Assembly: GCA_009691195.1 (NCBI GenBank)
Contig: SHVA01000012.1
Span: 1-62,054 of the forward strand
Reading direction: 5' to 3'
Origin: Solirubrobacterales bacterium
GTDB taxonomy: Bacteria > Actinomycetota > Thermoleophilia > Solirubrobacterales > 70-9
DNA length: 62,054 bases
In this document: piece by piece, positions 1-8,155 of the stretch
Numbering within the stretch: the stretch's first letter is position 1
Layout of the letters: every line of letters starts with the position of its first letter
Translations under genes and position numbers: made by a program
The notes under the pieces: model-generated
Told to the model about the DNA's origin: nothing
Database searches by the model: none
What the model saw: only the letters and a program-made list of their open reading frames with translations

Positions 1-100
1 CGCCAAGGACATCCGAGTCTGGTTGGAGGCCAACGAGGGTCGCCCGCGGGTCGCCCGTCGCGCCGTGACCGACCGCCGCGGCGAGCCCTCGCTGCGCTGA
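1..100 (+). CDS. 3' end of an unidentified gene (partial)
   Basis: The window opens inside a plus-strand reading frame. Reading from base 2 gives 32 residues, ending in RRGEPSLR and a TGA at 98-100. The visible part is rich in Arg and Glu and has no recognisable motif, so no function is offered. It is convergent with the dehydrogenase gene that follows on the other strand. It could be a chance frame, but the codon pattern (mostly G or C in third position) matches real genes in this window. Confidence 0.4.
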   Translation, partial: AKDIRVWLEANEGRPRVARRAVTDRRGEPSLR

Positions 101-114
101 TCGCCTTCGGCTCC

Positions 115-138
115 CTTCTCAGAATGCGTAACGAGAAG
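115..138. terminator. Short inverted repeat between convergent genes
   Basis: CTTCTC at 115-120 is matched by GAGAAG at 133-138 with a 12-base loop. It lies in the 55-bp gap between two convergent genes, where a bidirectional terminator would be expected. The stem is only 6 bp and no T-run follows, so terminator function is a guess. Confidence 0.25.
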
Positions 139-155
139 CGACGGGGGGGCGCCGC

Positions 156-1736
156 CTACCGCTTCTGGCGCACGCGGCCGTGGGTCTCGGCGGGATTGCC
201 GGCCGTGTCGGTGGCCGAGACGAGGATGCCCGCGACGACCCGGGAACCGCGGTTGAGCGCCCGCGTCACGGTCCGGCGCTCGTCCGCCGAGAGTCTCAGT
301 CGCAGGACGCCGTCTGAACCCGCGGAAAGGTCGATGCTGTCGGTGTCGGCGAGCAGCGTGGCCTTCCGGACCCCCGCCCGGGGGCGCGGCTTGACGCGAA
401 TCGATGCGCTCGCCGAGACCGAGCAGGCCTCGTCGCAGCCGACGGCCACCTTCAGCTCGCCGAGGGTGCGAGCACCGCTGAGGTCAACCGTGAGCTGGGG
501 CGGAGTCGTGTCCTCGGGCGGCGTCGAGGACTGCGGCGCACAGGGGAAGGGGCCGGTGTCCGGCTCCAGCCGCGAGACCTGGCCGCTGCCTGAGACGACG
601 TAGAGATGGGCGCAGGCGTCCTGGCCGAAGGAGGTGACGAAGGACGCGGTCGGCCCGAGGTCCGCAGTGCCCGTGGCTCCGGCCGCCGACAGCGTCGTCA
701 CCCGGAGGGCGCCCGAGAAGACCGGGTAGGTGTCCGCGAAGACGTAGCGGCCGAGCAGGTCCGGGAGGGCGCCGTCCCTGACGACGTAGCCGCCGACCAC
801 CGCGGCGGCGCCCGACGACCCGCGCGAGTAGTCGAGCGCCGGCTCGTGGTGGGGGATCAGCTCGGCGCAGAAGGGCGGATTCTCGTCGTAGGTAAGGGTT
901 CCTTCGAAGCAGTTCCAGCCGAAGTTGGCGCCGAGGCCCGTTCCCGCCGCGGCGAAATCGACCTCCTCCCGGCTTCCCTGGCCGACGTCGCCGATGCTCA
1001 GGTCGCCCGTCAGCCGGTCGAAGGAGAAGCGCCACGGGTTGCGCAGGCCGACCGAGTAGATCTCGTCGGCGCCGGGATCACCGGAGTCGGCATAGGGGTT
1101 GTCGGTGGGGACCGTGTAGCCGCCGGGGTCCTCTCCGCTCGGGTCGATCCGCAGCAGCTTGCCGAGCAGCTCCTGGGTGTCCTGCGCGTTGTCGCTGGGG
1201 TCGCCCCCGGCGCCGCCATCGCCCGTGCTCCAGTAGAGGTAGCCGTCGGGGCCGAACTGGAGCTGGCCCCCGTTGTGGTTGAAGTTGGAGCGGTGCTGGA
1301 TCTCGAGCACGACGCGGCCGCTGGACTCGTCGGCAACGTCCGGGTCGCCTGACGATCGCCTGAACTCCATCAGGCGCAGGTCGTGGTCCCCCGGCGTCAC
1401 GTCAACCGTGTAGACGACGTAGAAGAGGCCGTTGGTCTCGTAGTCCGGTGCAGGCGCCATCGAAAGCAGGCCGCACTCGCTGCAGCCGGCGAAGCGGACA
1501 TCCTCGTGGATGTCGAGGAAGGGGTCCGTCGCGGTGATCCCGTTGCGCACGAGGCGGATCACGCCCGCGCCCTCGACCACGAACACCCTCGACGGGTCCC
1601 CCGGCGCGCCGACCACGTGGTAGGGGCTGGCGAACGTTCCGCCGCCGAAAGGCGCCAGGTGGACGGCGGCGGCAGGCGCCGCGAATGCGAGCAGCGCCAG
1701 TGCGACGAGCCCGCCCAATGTGATTGCTCTCTGCAT
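156..1736 (-). CDS. Secreted PQQ-dependent sugar dehydrogenase-like beta-propeller protein
   Basis: Belongs to the soluble glucose/sorbosone dehydrogenase family (PQQ-dependent aldose dehydrogenases, six-bladed propeller), which oxidises sugars outside the cytoplasm. An N-terminal signal peptide (QRAITLGG followed by an Ala/Leu core ending APAAA) is followed by the propeller, roughly residues 35-390. The family's active-site His is seen in FNHNGGQL, followed by FGPDGYLYWSTGDGG, and a conserved LRNPWRFSFD stretch lies further on. A tail of about 110 residues (from DTTPPQLTV) looks like a small beta-sandwich of the kind often appended to secreted actinobacterial proteins. The frame also opens at a GTG at 1749-1751, directly after the upstream stop. 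I prefer ATG at 1736 because it gives a tidier signal peptide, although its AAGGAG lies only 2 nt away. It is co-directional with the upstream glycosyltransferase. The true substrate is unknown. Confidence 0.85.
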   Translation of the reverse strand: MQRAITLGGLVALALLAFAAPAAAVHLAPFGGGTFASPYHVVGAPGDPSRVFVVEGAGVIRLVRNGITATDPFLDIHEDVRFAGCSECGLLSMAPAPDYETNGLFYVVYTVDVTPGDHDLRLMEFRRSSGDPDVADESSGRVVLEIQHRSNFNHNGGQLQFGPDGYLYWSTGDGGAGGDPSDNAQDTQELLGKLLRIDPSGEDPGGYTVPTDNPYADSGDPGADEIYSVGLRNPWRFSFDRLTGDLSIGDVGQGSREEVDFAAAGTGLGANFGWNCFEGTLTYDENPPFCAELIPHHEPALDYSRGSSGAAAVVGGYVVRDGALPDLLGRYVFADTYPVFSGALRVTTLSAAGATGTADLGPTASFVTSFGQDACAHLYVVSGSGQVSRLEPDTGPFPCAPQSSTPPEDTTPPQLTVDLSGARTLGELKVAVGCDEACSVSASASIRVKPRPRAGVRKATLLADTDSIDLSAGSDGVLRLRLSADERRTVTRALNRGSRVVAGILVSATDTAGNPAETHGRVRQKR

Positions 1737-1751
1737 TGCTCCTTCGATCAC

Positions 1752-2984
1752 CTATTCATCGGCGCCGAGGGGCTCCGACACGAGCTTTCCCAGGCCGAGC
1801 GCCTCCACCAGCACATCCGCCTCCCTGTCCCAGTTGAGCTCCTCGGCCGCTGCCTTGGCGTTGGCTCGAAGTGCCGTCTGCCGACGCTGGTCATCCAGCA
1901 CGGCCCGGACCGCTCGCGCGATGTCCTCGGGGTCCTCAGGATCGCAGGTCTCGCCGACATCCCACTCGTCGATCAGGGCCGCCATGTCGGGGAAGTCGCT
2001 GGCCACGACCGGGACGCCGGCCGCGAGGTACTCGAAGATCTTGTTGGGCAGGCTGAGGTAGTTGTTGAGGGCGGTGTTCGGGTTGACGATCAGCCCTACG
2101 TCCGCCGAGGCCGCTGCCCGCGCGACCTGATGAGGCCGCACCGGCGGTAGCAGATGCACCGACCCGGCGACGCCGTGCGCCCCGGCGAGCTCGAGCAGCG
2201 AGGTGAGGTAGTCGCCCTCACCCTCCCCCATCAACACCAGCGCACAGCCGGGGAGCATCGGCATGGCCTCGAGCGCGCGCTCGAGGCCGCGGCCGGGCTG
2301 CAACATCCCCAGGTAGAGCACCAGCCGGGTCGCCTCGGGCAGCCCGGCGCGCTCTCGGACCCCGGGAACCCGCTCCCCGGCCGCCGAGGTCTCAGGCACG
2401 TTGCGGAGCACGCTGGGGGTGGGGATGCCGTGGCGGCGGCTCATCTCCGCGGCCCTCGATTGCGTCACGGCGAAGACGCGGTCGGCTCGCTGGATAAGGC
2501 GGTGCTCGTAGGCGATCCACGCTCGCCGCTCAAGCTCGCCGTTGTGGGCCCTCCCCGCCATGTCCGGAAAGAGCTCATGCGAGTCGTAGATCAGAGGAGC
2601 CCCGGTCCGGCGGGCCGCTCGAGCCCCCGCCGGGAGGGCGTCGAGATCGTGAGCGACGCAGACGTCCGGCTGCCGCTCGGGCGCGGCGGCCGCGGCCCGC
2701 CGCAACCAGCGCCGCCAGCGCAGAAACCAGTGGCCGCGCAGGGCAAGCCGGCGAAGGGGTCCCGGGATGCGGGCCTCGGCGAGGGCCGCCGCCAGCCGGC
2801 TCGCGGCTCCTCCAGGCTCGAGCCGCCGGATCTCGTAGCCGTCGCGGGACTCCCGCTCGGCAAGCCCGCCCTCCAGCACCGCCAGCACCTCGACCTGGTG
2901 CCCGAGCCGCGCAAGCGTGCGCGCCTCGCGCTCGACCCGGGAGTCGAGGGCGAACCCCCGGTAGAGGAACATCGTCACCCGCAC
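1752..2984 (-). CDS. GT4-family glycosyltransferase
   Basis: A 410-residue GT-B glycosyltransferase of family 4, expected to move a sugar from a nucleotide donor to a lipid-linked or polymer acceptor at the inner membrane face. The N-terminal Rossmann half starts RVTMFLYRGFALDSRV and carries YDSHELFPD. The C-terminal donor half has LVLYLGMLQPGRGLE and the donor-binding stretch LPNKIFEYLAAGVPVVASD, which contains the E-x7-E-type acidic region of GT4 enzymes. The start is GTG at 2982-2984. The stop TAG abuts the possible GTG start of the dehydrogenase gene, so the two are probably co-transcribed. Donor and acceptor cannot be told from sequence. Confidence 0.88.
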   Translation of the reverse strand: MRVTMFLYRGFALDSRVEREARTLARLGHQVEVLAVLEGGLAERESRDGYEIRRLEPGGAASRLAAALAEARIPGPLRRLALRGHWFLRWRRWLRRAAAAAPERQPDVCVAHDLDALPAGARAARRTGAPLIYDSHELFPDMAGRAHNGELERRAWIAYEHRLIQRADRVFAVTQSRAAEMSRRHGIPTPSVLRNVPETSAAGERVPGVRERAGLPEATRLVLYLGMLQPGRGLERALEAMPMLPGCALVLMGEGEGDYLTSLLELAGAHGVAGSVHLLPPVRPHQVARAAASADVGLIVNPNTALNNYLSLPNKIFEYLAAGVPVVASDFPDMAALIDEWDVGETCDPEDPEDIARAVRAVLDDQRRQTALRANAKAAAEELNWDREADVLVEALGLGKLVSEPLGADE

Positions 2985-3026
2985 GGGACGCAGCGTAAAG
3001 CGGCGGCGCGTCGCGCTCGGTGCTCG

Positions 3027-3032
3027 TACACT
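3027..3032 (+). promoter_or_regulatory. Possible -10 element of a near-leaderless promoter
   Basis: TACACT lies 8 nt before the TTG start of the glycosyltransferase at 3041. No Shine-Dalgarno is present, and no clear -35 is seen. Its spacing matches several other first-gene starts in this window. Confidence 0.3.
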
Positions 3033-3040
3033 CGTGACGC

Positions 3041-4234
3041 TTGCGCGTCCTCGTGATCACACCCTGGTTTCCCTGGCCCGACACGCCGATCCGCGGCATC
3101 TGGGTGATTGACCAGGCGCGGAGCATCGCCCTCGATCACGACGTCGCGATCCTCGCCTTCAGGCCGAAAGAGGGCGCGGTGGCGCCCTTCGAGCTGACCG
3201 AGACGACCGAGCACGGGATCCGCACCCTGCGCGTCGCGTATCCGCCGCCGGCCTTCCCCGGCATGGGCATGCGCGCGGCGCGGCGGGGAGCCCTCGCCGC
3301 ACTTGAGCTGCTGGAGGCCGGCGGCTTCTTGCCCGAGGTCGTTCATGCACACGTGTTCCTCGCCTCCCCGGCCGCGCTCCCCGTCGCTCACCGCCTGGGA
3401 GCGCCGCTTGTGTTACAGGAGAACCTGAGTCGGATCACCGACGGCAGACTAGGCCTGCTGGAGCGCCTCCTGGCCCGTCTCAGCTACCGCCGCGCGGATG
3501 TGGTCTGTCCGGCCGGCGGGCCGCTCGCGGCAGAGGTGCGCCGGCTCGGGGCCCGGAAGGTGATCGAGATGCCGAACGCCCTCGACACCGACCGTTTCCA
3601 TCCGCGCGAGCGGAGCGCTGAAGCGTCAACGGGAGGCAAGGCCATCGCCGTCGGATCGCTTCACCCGAAGAAGGGGCATCGTCACCTGCTCGAGGCGATG
3701 CCGGCCGTGCTCGACCGCCGGCCCGACTTCCGCCTCGAACTCGTCGGCGAGGGGCCGATGCGAGAGGAACTGGAGTCCGCGACGCACCGTCTCGGCATCG
3801 CCGAGGCGGTGCGCTTCCACGGGTTCCGATCGAAGCAGGAGGTCGCCGGGATGATGCGCACCTGTGACCTCCACATCCTGCCCAGCATGCGCGAGAACCT
3901 CCCCTTGGTGGTGGCTGAGGCGATGGCGAGCGGGATACCGACTGTCGGGACCAGCGTCGGCGGCGTCCCCGAGATGCTGAGCGGCGGCGGCGGCGTGGTC
4001 GTGCCGCGAGGCGACCCCGCCGCGCTCGCCGCTGCCATCCTCGAGGTCTGCGGCGGCCTCCGGAGCTACGACCCCGAGAGGCTGGCGGCCTCCGCGCGCG
4101 AGTCGTACGGGCTCGCGGCGGTCGACTCGCGGTGGACGCGGGTCTATGAGTCGCTGCTCTCAGGCGAAAGCCCGAGGCGACGGGGCGCGTCCTCGACCGT
4201 CAACCAAGGTGTGGCGGCCACCGATGGCCGCTGA
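3041..4234 (+). CDS. GT4-family glycosyltransferase
   Basis: A 397-residue GT4 glycosyltransferase. The N-terminal domain begins RVLVITPWFPWPDTPIRG, and HAHVFLASPAALPVAHR forms part of the acceptor side. The donor domain contains AVGSLHPKKGHRHLLEA, LVGEGPMREELE and HILPSMRENLPLVVAEAMAS, the last holding the E-x7-E motif near residue 290; GIPTVGTSVGGVPE follows. The only in-frame start that gives the complete first beta-strand is TTG at 3041. Its 3' end overlaps the methyltransferase start by 11 bp, so the two are coupled. It probably acts in the surface-polysaccharide pathway; the sugar is unknown. Confidence 0.88.
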   Translation: MRVLVITPWFPWPDTPIRGIWVIDQARSIALDHDVAILAFRPKEGAVAPFELTETTEHGIRTLRVAYPPPAFPGMGMRAARRGALAALELLEAGGFLPEVVHAHVFLASPAALPVAHRLGAPLVLQENLSRITDGRLGLLERLLARLSYRRADVVCPAGGPLAAEVRRLGARKVIEMPNALDTDRFHPRERSAEASTGGKAIAVGSLHPKKGHRHLLEAMPAVLDRRPDFRLELVGEGPMREELESATHRLGIAEAVRFHGFRSKQEVAGMMRTCDLHILPSMRENLPLVVAEAMASGIPTVGTSVGGVPEMLSGGGGVVVPRGDPAALAAAILEVCGGLRSYDPERLAASARESYGLAAVDSRWTRVYESLLSGESPRRRGASSTVNQGVAATDGR

Positions 4235-4988
4235 CCGCGCCCGGGTGCTCAGCGCCCGGCTACGCGACGCCTATGGTGCCGTCTACGCGAGCCTCTGCGG
4301 CAGCCCGCCGGGCCCGTTGAAGCCCTGGCACCACAAGTGGCTGGTGACCGTCGACCTGCACGACGACCTGCGTGACCGCCTTCCGGGCCTCCGAGGCTCG
4401 GTGCTCGACGTGGGCTGCGGTCGCGCACCGTACCGGAAGTGGCTGTCAGGGGCCAGCGAGTACGTAGGCGTTGACGTCGAATCGCGGCCGGGTATCGACC
4501 GGCTGATCGAGCCGGGAGAGCCGTGGCCGCTCGATGATGCGTACTTCGACTCGATCCTCTGCACCCAGGTACTCGAGCACGATTCGAGACCCGACCACAC
4601 CCTGTCCGAGATCAGCCGCGTAGTTCGCCCGGGCGGAACCGTCCTGATCACGGTTCCGTTCGCCTACAACGAGCACGCGCTCCCGCACGACTACCGGCGC
4701 TGGTCGGCGGCGGGAGCGGCGGGGCTGGTGGGTGAGCGTTTCCGGGTCGAGGAGACCCGCAAGCAGGGCCGGGTGGGAACGCTGCTGGGAGCGCTGTGGC
4801 TCAACTGGATCGACCATGCGGTGGGGCGCAGCCCGGCTCTTCAGCTACTACGCGCGCTCGCGCTGCCGGTGTGGATCGCCGGCTGCACAGTCGTCAACGG
4901 CCTCGCCCGCGTCGTCGACGCGATGGACCGAACGGGAGCCTTTTACCTCAACGTGATGATCGTCGCGCGTTCGCCCGACCGCTCCTGA
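4224..4988 (+). CDS. SAM-dependent methyltransferase (class I)
   Basis: A 254-residue class I methyltransferase. The SAM-binding motif I is VLDVGCGRAPYRKWL, an acidic motif II follows in YVGVDVES, and the motif IV region reads FDSILCTQVLEH. This is the Methyltransf_11 type often found in glycan loci, where such enzymes methylate sugars or lipid carriers. A HALPHDYRRWS stretch and a hydrophobic C-terminal segment follow. The frame is open further upstream (4146), but ATG 4224 keeps the overlap with the preceding gene to 11 bp and begins MAADRARVLSARL. Its last 41 bp overlap the 3' end of the convergent flippase gene. Substrate unknown. Confidence 0.85.
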   Translation: MAADRARVLSARLRDAYGAVYASLCGSPPGPLKPWHHKWLVTVDLHDDLRDRLPGLRGSVLDVGCGRAPYRKWLSGASEYVGVDVESRPGIDRLIEPGEPWPLDDAYFDSILCTQVLEHDSRPDHTLSEISRVVRPGGTVLITVPFAYNEHALPHDYRRWSAAGAAGLVGERFRVEETRKQGRVGTLLGALWLNWIDHAVGRSPALQLLRALALPVWIAGCTVVNGLARVVDAMDRTGAFYLNVMIVARSPDRS

Positions 4989-6345
4989 GCGCGCCCAGCG
5001 CCCAGCGCCCGTACTCGTGGGCCAGCGCCCAGACCTCGGGGTAGGTGCGCAGGTCCTCGCGCCTCGGCACCAACGCGTCGCCCCATCGGATCCCCGTCAC
5101 CCGCCTGAAGAAGACGAGGCTGATCACCGCGGTCAGCGTGTAGGAGAGGGAGGAGACGATCGCGGCGCCGGTGGCCCCCGACTCGGGGATGACGAGGATG
5201 TAGGCGACCACGGTCGGCGGCACCGTCAGCAGCAGGTTGTAGAGCGGGTAGCGGGGGTTCCCTCGCCCGACCAGGACCGAGCCCGATACCCGGGCGAGCC
5301 CGAGCAGCAGCGTCCCCGGCAGCAGGATGAAACCCAGCCCGACGGCCTCGTCGAACTTCTCGCCGTAGAGCAGCGGGACCGCGACGGCGAGCAGCAGGGC
5401 GACCGTGGCCGCGGCCGCGGGCAGGAGGATGACCGCGTGCCGCAACGCCCGGGCATCGCTGACGTCGGCTTCGCCGGGATCGACCTCACCCCGCCCGACG
5501 GCGCCCTCGAGCGTCGCGGTCCGCGACATCAGGGTGGTTGCGACCGCCTGCGGCAGCACCAGCGCGATCCCCGTGACCGTCGCGGCCACCGAGTAGACGC
5601 CAACCTGCGCGGTGACCGCATAGGCCGCAAGGAAGAAGAGGTCGAAGCGGTAGTTGACGAAGCTCATCAGCTCGGCGCCCCAGGTCTGGAGGCCGAACGA
5701 GATCGCGGGGCGAAGCCTGCTCCATGCCTCCCGGGGCGAGCTGAGGCCGAGCCCCCCCGCAGACCTCGTCGCCCAGCTCCAGGCGATGATCCCGGCGAGT
5801 GCCTGGCCGAGGGCGAGGCCGATGACCGCGCCCGTCGTGCCGAAGGTCAGGGCGAGAACGACGCCGGTGACGAGCGCGAGCAGGCTGGGAAGGGCCTGAA
5901 TCGCCGCGAAGGTCTCATATCGGTCCTTGGCGAGCGCCAGGTTCCACGAGAACTGCCAGGTCAGGCCCAGCGGGATCGAGGCCGCCAGGAAGGGTGCGGC
6001 CTGCCGCGGGATTCCCTCAAGGGGGCCGTCGCTGAGCAGCTCGTAGACGCCGAGCGCCAGCAGCGCACCGGCGATGCCCTGGATGATTGCCGCGATGGTC
6101 AGGTCGCGGACCGCGTCCTCGGGCTGCCAGCGGTCGGAGCCGACGCGGAAGACGATGCCCTGACGCAGGGCGAGCCCGGCCACCACGGTCGCCAGCGCGA
6201 GGAAGTTGGCGGCCAGCGCGAAGGAGCCCGTCCCGCCGGGACCGAGGATCCTCGCGATCGCGACGCTCGTGGCCGCTCCGAGCGTGATGATCGCCAGCTG
6301 CGCGGTGGTGGAGGCGAGCACTCCCCCGCCGAGGTGACGTTGCAC
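4948..6345 (-). CDS. Polysaccharide flippase (Wzx/MOP superfamily)
   Basis: A 465-residue polytopic membrane protein, about 12-14 hydrophobic helices, of the polysaccharide-transport branch of the MOP exporter superfamily. Such proteins flip undecaprenyl-diphosphate-linked repeat units across the membrane. The N-terminus (STTAQLAIITLGAATSVAIA, then RILGPGGTGSFALA) shows the family pattern of a first helix followed by a lineage-wide GxxGxG-like turn. The start is GTG at 6345. It is divergent from the methyltransferase at 6391 with a 45-bp gap, and convergent with a 41-bp overlap at its 3' end. It is one of two flippases in the locus (the other is at 23369-24943), so the region may make two glycans. 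Confidence 0.85.
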   Translation of the reverse strand: MQRHLGGGVLASTTAQLAIITLGAATSVAIARILGPGGTGSFALAANFLALATVVAGLALRQGIVFRVGSDRWQPEDAVRDLTIAAIIQGIAGALLALGVYELLSDGPLEGIPRQAAPFLAASIPLGLTWQFSWNLALAKDRYETFAAIQALPSLLALVTGVVLALTFGTTGAVIGLALGQALAGIIAWSWATRSAGGLGLSSPREAWSRLRPAISFGLQTWGAELMSFVNYRFDLFFLAAYAVTAQVGVYSVAATVTGIALVLPQAVATTLMSRTATLEGAVGRGEVDPGEADVSDARALRHAVILLPAAAATVALLLAVAVPLLYGEKFDEAVGLGFILLPGTLLLGLARVSGSVLVGRGNPRYPLYNLLLTVPPTVVAYILVIPESGATGAAIVSSLSYTLTAVISLVFFRRVTGIRWGDALVPRREDLRTYPEVWALAHEYGRWALGALRSGRANARRSSR

Positions 6346-6390
6346 GGTGGCAGGGTACCGACGGGGCTGGCCTAAGATTCACGCGCCTCC

Positions 6391-7131
6391 ATGGGACGGC
6401 GCCACGATTCACATCCATCGCGGGCGCGGCGAGCCGCCGGCTCACTGCGCCGGCGCGGCTTGGCGCTGGCGCTCCGCGGTGAGGGCGCCGAGTGTCCCTG
6501 CTGTGGCGCCCGCCTCCGCCACTTCGCCGGCTTCAACGGGCGCTCCGGAGCCCTCTGCCCTGCCTGCGGCGCCCTCGAGCGCCACCGCGCCCTCTGGCTG
6601 CTTCTCCGCCGCCGCTGGGGTCAGGGCTCGACGCCGAGACGAGTGCTGCACTTCGCTCCCGAGCCGGCGATCGGGCGAAACCTCGAGCGGCTGGGAATCG
6701 GCGAGTACGTGACGGCCGACATCGAGGCTCCCGCGGACCTGACGGTTGACATCTGCGACACCGGGCTTCCCGGCGGCTCGTTCGACGGCATCGTCTGCAG
6801 CCATGTGCTCGAGCACGTGTCCGACGACCGGCGGGCGATGCGGGAGCTGCTTCGCCTGCTGGCCCCCGGCGGCGAGGCGATCGTGATGGTGCCGTTGGAC
6901 AGCTCCCGCGAGACCACCGAGGACGGGCCCGAGGTGACCGAGCCGGCCGAGCGGGAGCGGCGCTTCGGCCAACACGACCACCTCCGGCTCTACGGGCGAG
7001 ACTTCGAGGCGAGGCTGGTCGAGGCGGGCTTCGACGTCTCCGTCCAGCAGGTGCGGCTATCCGCGGCCGAGCGGGAGCGCTTCGGCGTTCACGAAAAGGA
7101 CCCGGTCTTCGTCAGCCGACCGCCGGGCTAG
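6391..7131 (+). CDS. SAM-dependent methyltransferase with N-terminal zinc ribbon
   Basis: A 246-residue protein. Residues 35-59 carry two Cys pairs (CPCC at 35-38 and CPAC at 56-59), a likely zinc ribbon. A class I methyltransferase domain follows, with VLHFAPEPAIGRNLE in place of the usual Gly-rich loop, YVTADIEAP (acidic motif II) and FDGIVCSHVLEHVSDD. The same layout (zinc ribbon, then a methyltransferase with HFAPE) is common in glycan clusters and probably methylates a sugar. Its TAG (7129-7131) overlaps the stop of the convergent pyruvyl transferase reading frame in the tetramer CTAG. Exact substrate unknown. Confidence 0.82.
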   Translation: MGRRHDSHPSRARRAAGSLRRRGLALALRGEGAECPCCGARLRHFAGFNGRSGALCPACGALERHRALWLLLRRRWGQGSTPRRVLHFAPEPAIGRNLERLGIGEYVTADIEAPADLTVDICDTGLPGGSFDGIVCSHVLEHVSDDRRAMRELLRLLAPGGEAIVMVPLDSSRETTEDGPEVTEPAERERRFGQHDHLRLYGRDFEARLVEAGFDVSVQQVRLSAAERERFGVHEKDPVFVSRPPG

Positions 7132-8155
7132 CGAGCCAGCATCCCGGCTGTCGAGATCGCCTCGTCGAGGCCCTCGGCGCTTTGAGCCAGAACCGAGTCC
7201 GCGGTCCAGGTCCGGTGGAAGGAGTGGACCTTGCCGTAGCGGGTGTCGAGGATCACGTGGGGCACCCCAGCAGCAGGCAGACGATGTGGGCATGGAACCG
7301 GTCGCTGACCGCGGCGGCGCCCCGCTCGAGCATCGCGGCGCCGGCGCCCATCCGGCGCCGCGAATGGACGACGTAGCGGCGCAGTGCCACCGCTCGCGCC
7401 CGCCCCGAGCCGGGCAGGCGACGGGAGACGGCGTGGGCGCCCTGGGCGGCCGCGCGGCGTGGCAGCGCCTCCGGGCCGGCCCAGTCGACGATCTCGAGCG
7501 AGGGGTCGGGCGCCTCGGTGAGGGCGGATTCCCGGTCAGAGCGGATCAGCAGGACCACTCCGGCGCCAGATGCGGTGCGGCGCGGGATCGCGTCGAGGGC
7601 GAAGGCCATGTCGGGCGCCATCACCGGGTCCAGGCCGAGCCGTCGCGCGCGCTCGGCGCTGTCGGCGTCGCGAGCCATGACCGTCAGCCGGGGATGGGCG
7701 CGCAGCGCCTCGGCCGCCCGGGTCGCGGCTGCGGGGTCATCGAAGTGGACCGACTGGGGCAGCTGCACGACCGCCAGCTCGAGATTATCGGCGAGCACCC
7801 GCTCCCTGAAGCGCTGCCTCCGGGGCCAGGTGTCCCCCAGCGTGCCGCCGCCGGCAAGGAGGATGGTCCCGCCTTCACCGAGCGAGCGGCGGAGCGCCTT
7901 CGCCGAGTAGTCGGCTTCGTCGGAGACCGCGTGCACGAGCGAGTGCCCGTGGCGCTCGAGCCAGCGAACGGTCCCGAGGAAGATCGCATGGTCCCCGACG
8001 TTGGTCCAGAGGGGGATGCCGACCAGAGCGACCGGCGACCCCGGCGCCAGCCGGGGGGCGAGCGCCGCATCGAGATCGGCCCGCAGCCGGGCGAGGAGCC
8101 TGGCGTCGGGGTTGCCGGCGCTGGGCTCCGCTGGGGCGGGTTGCGGGGAGCTCAT
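7128..8155 (-). pseudogene. Polysaccharide pyruvyl transferase, frameshifted near its C-terminus
   Basis: The first 299 residues read as a polysaccharide pyruvyl transferase (PF04230), which adds ketal-linked pyruvate from PEP to sugars. Family marks seen are VALVGIPLWTNVGDHAIFLG near residue 45, LLAGGGTLGDTWP, and VSDRFHAHIVCLLLG near the end. The frame then hits TGA at 7253-7255. One extra C in the CCCC run at 7265-7268 (minus-strand GGGG) would restore a normal family C-terminus: VPHVILDTRYGKVHSFH, then a helix ending AGMLAR and TAG at 7128-7130. The restored protein is about 342 residues, normal for the family. So this is a recent pseudogene, a phase-variable run or a sequencing/assembly error. 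The start ATG overlaps the stop of the upstream GT2 gene (ATGA). Confidence 0.8.

Noticed and set aside
1749-1751. GTG directly after the upstream stop as the dehydrogenase start.
   Set aside because: Possible, but it puts Glu before the signal peptide and lacks a ribosome site; ATG 1736 gives a more normal signal sequence.
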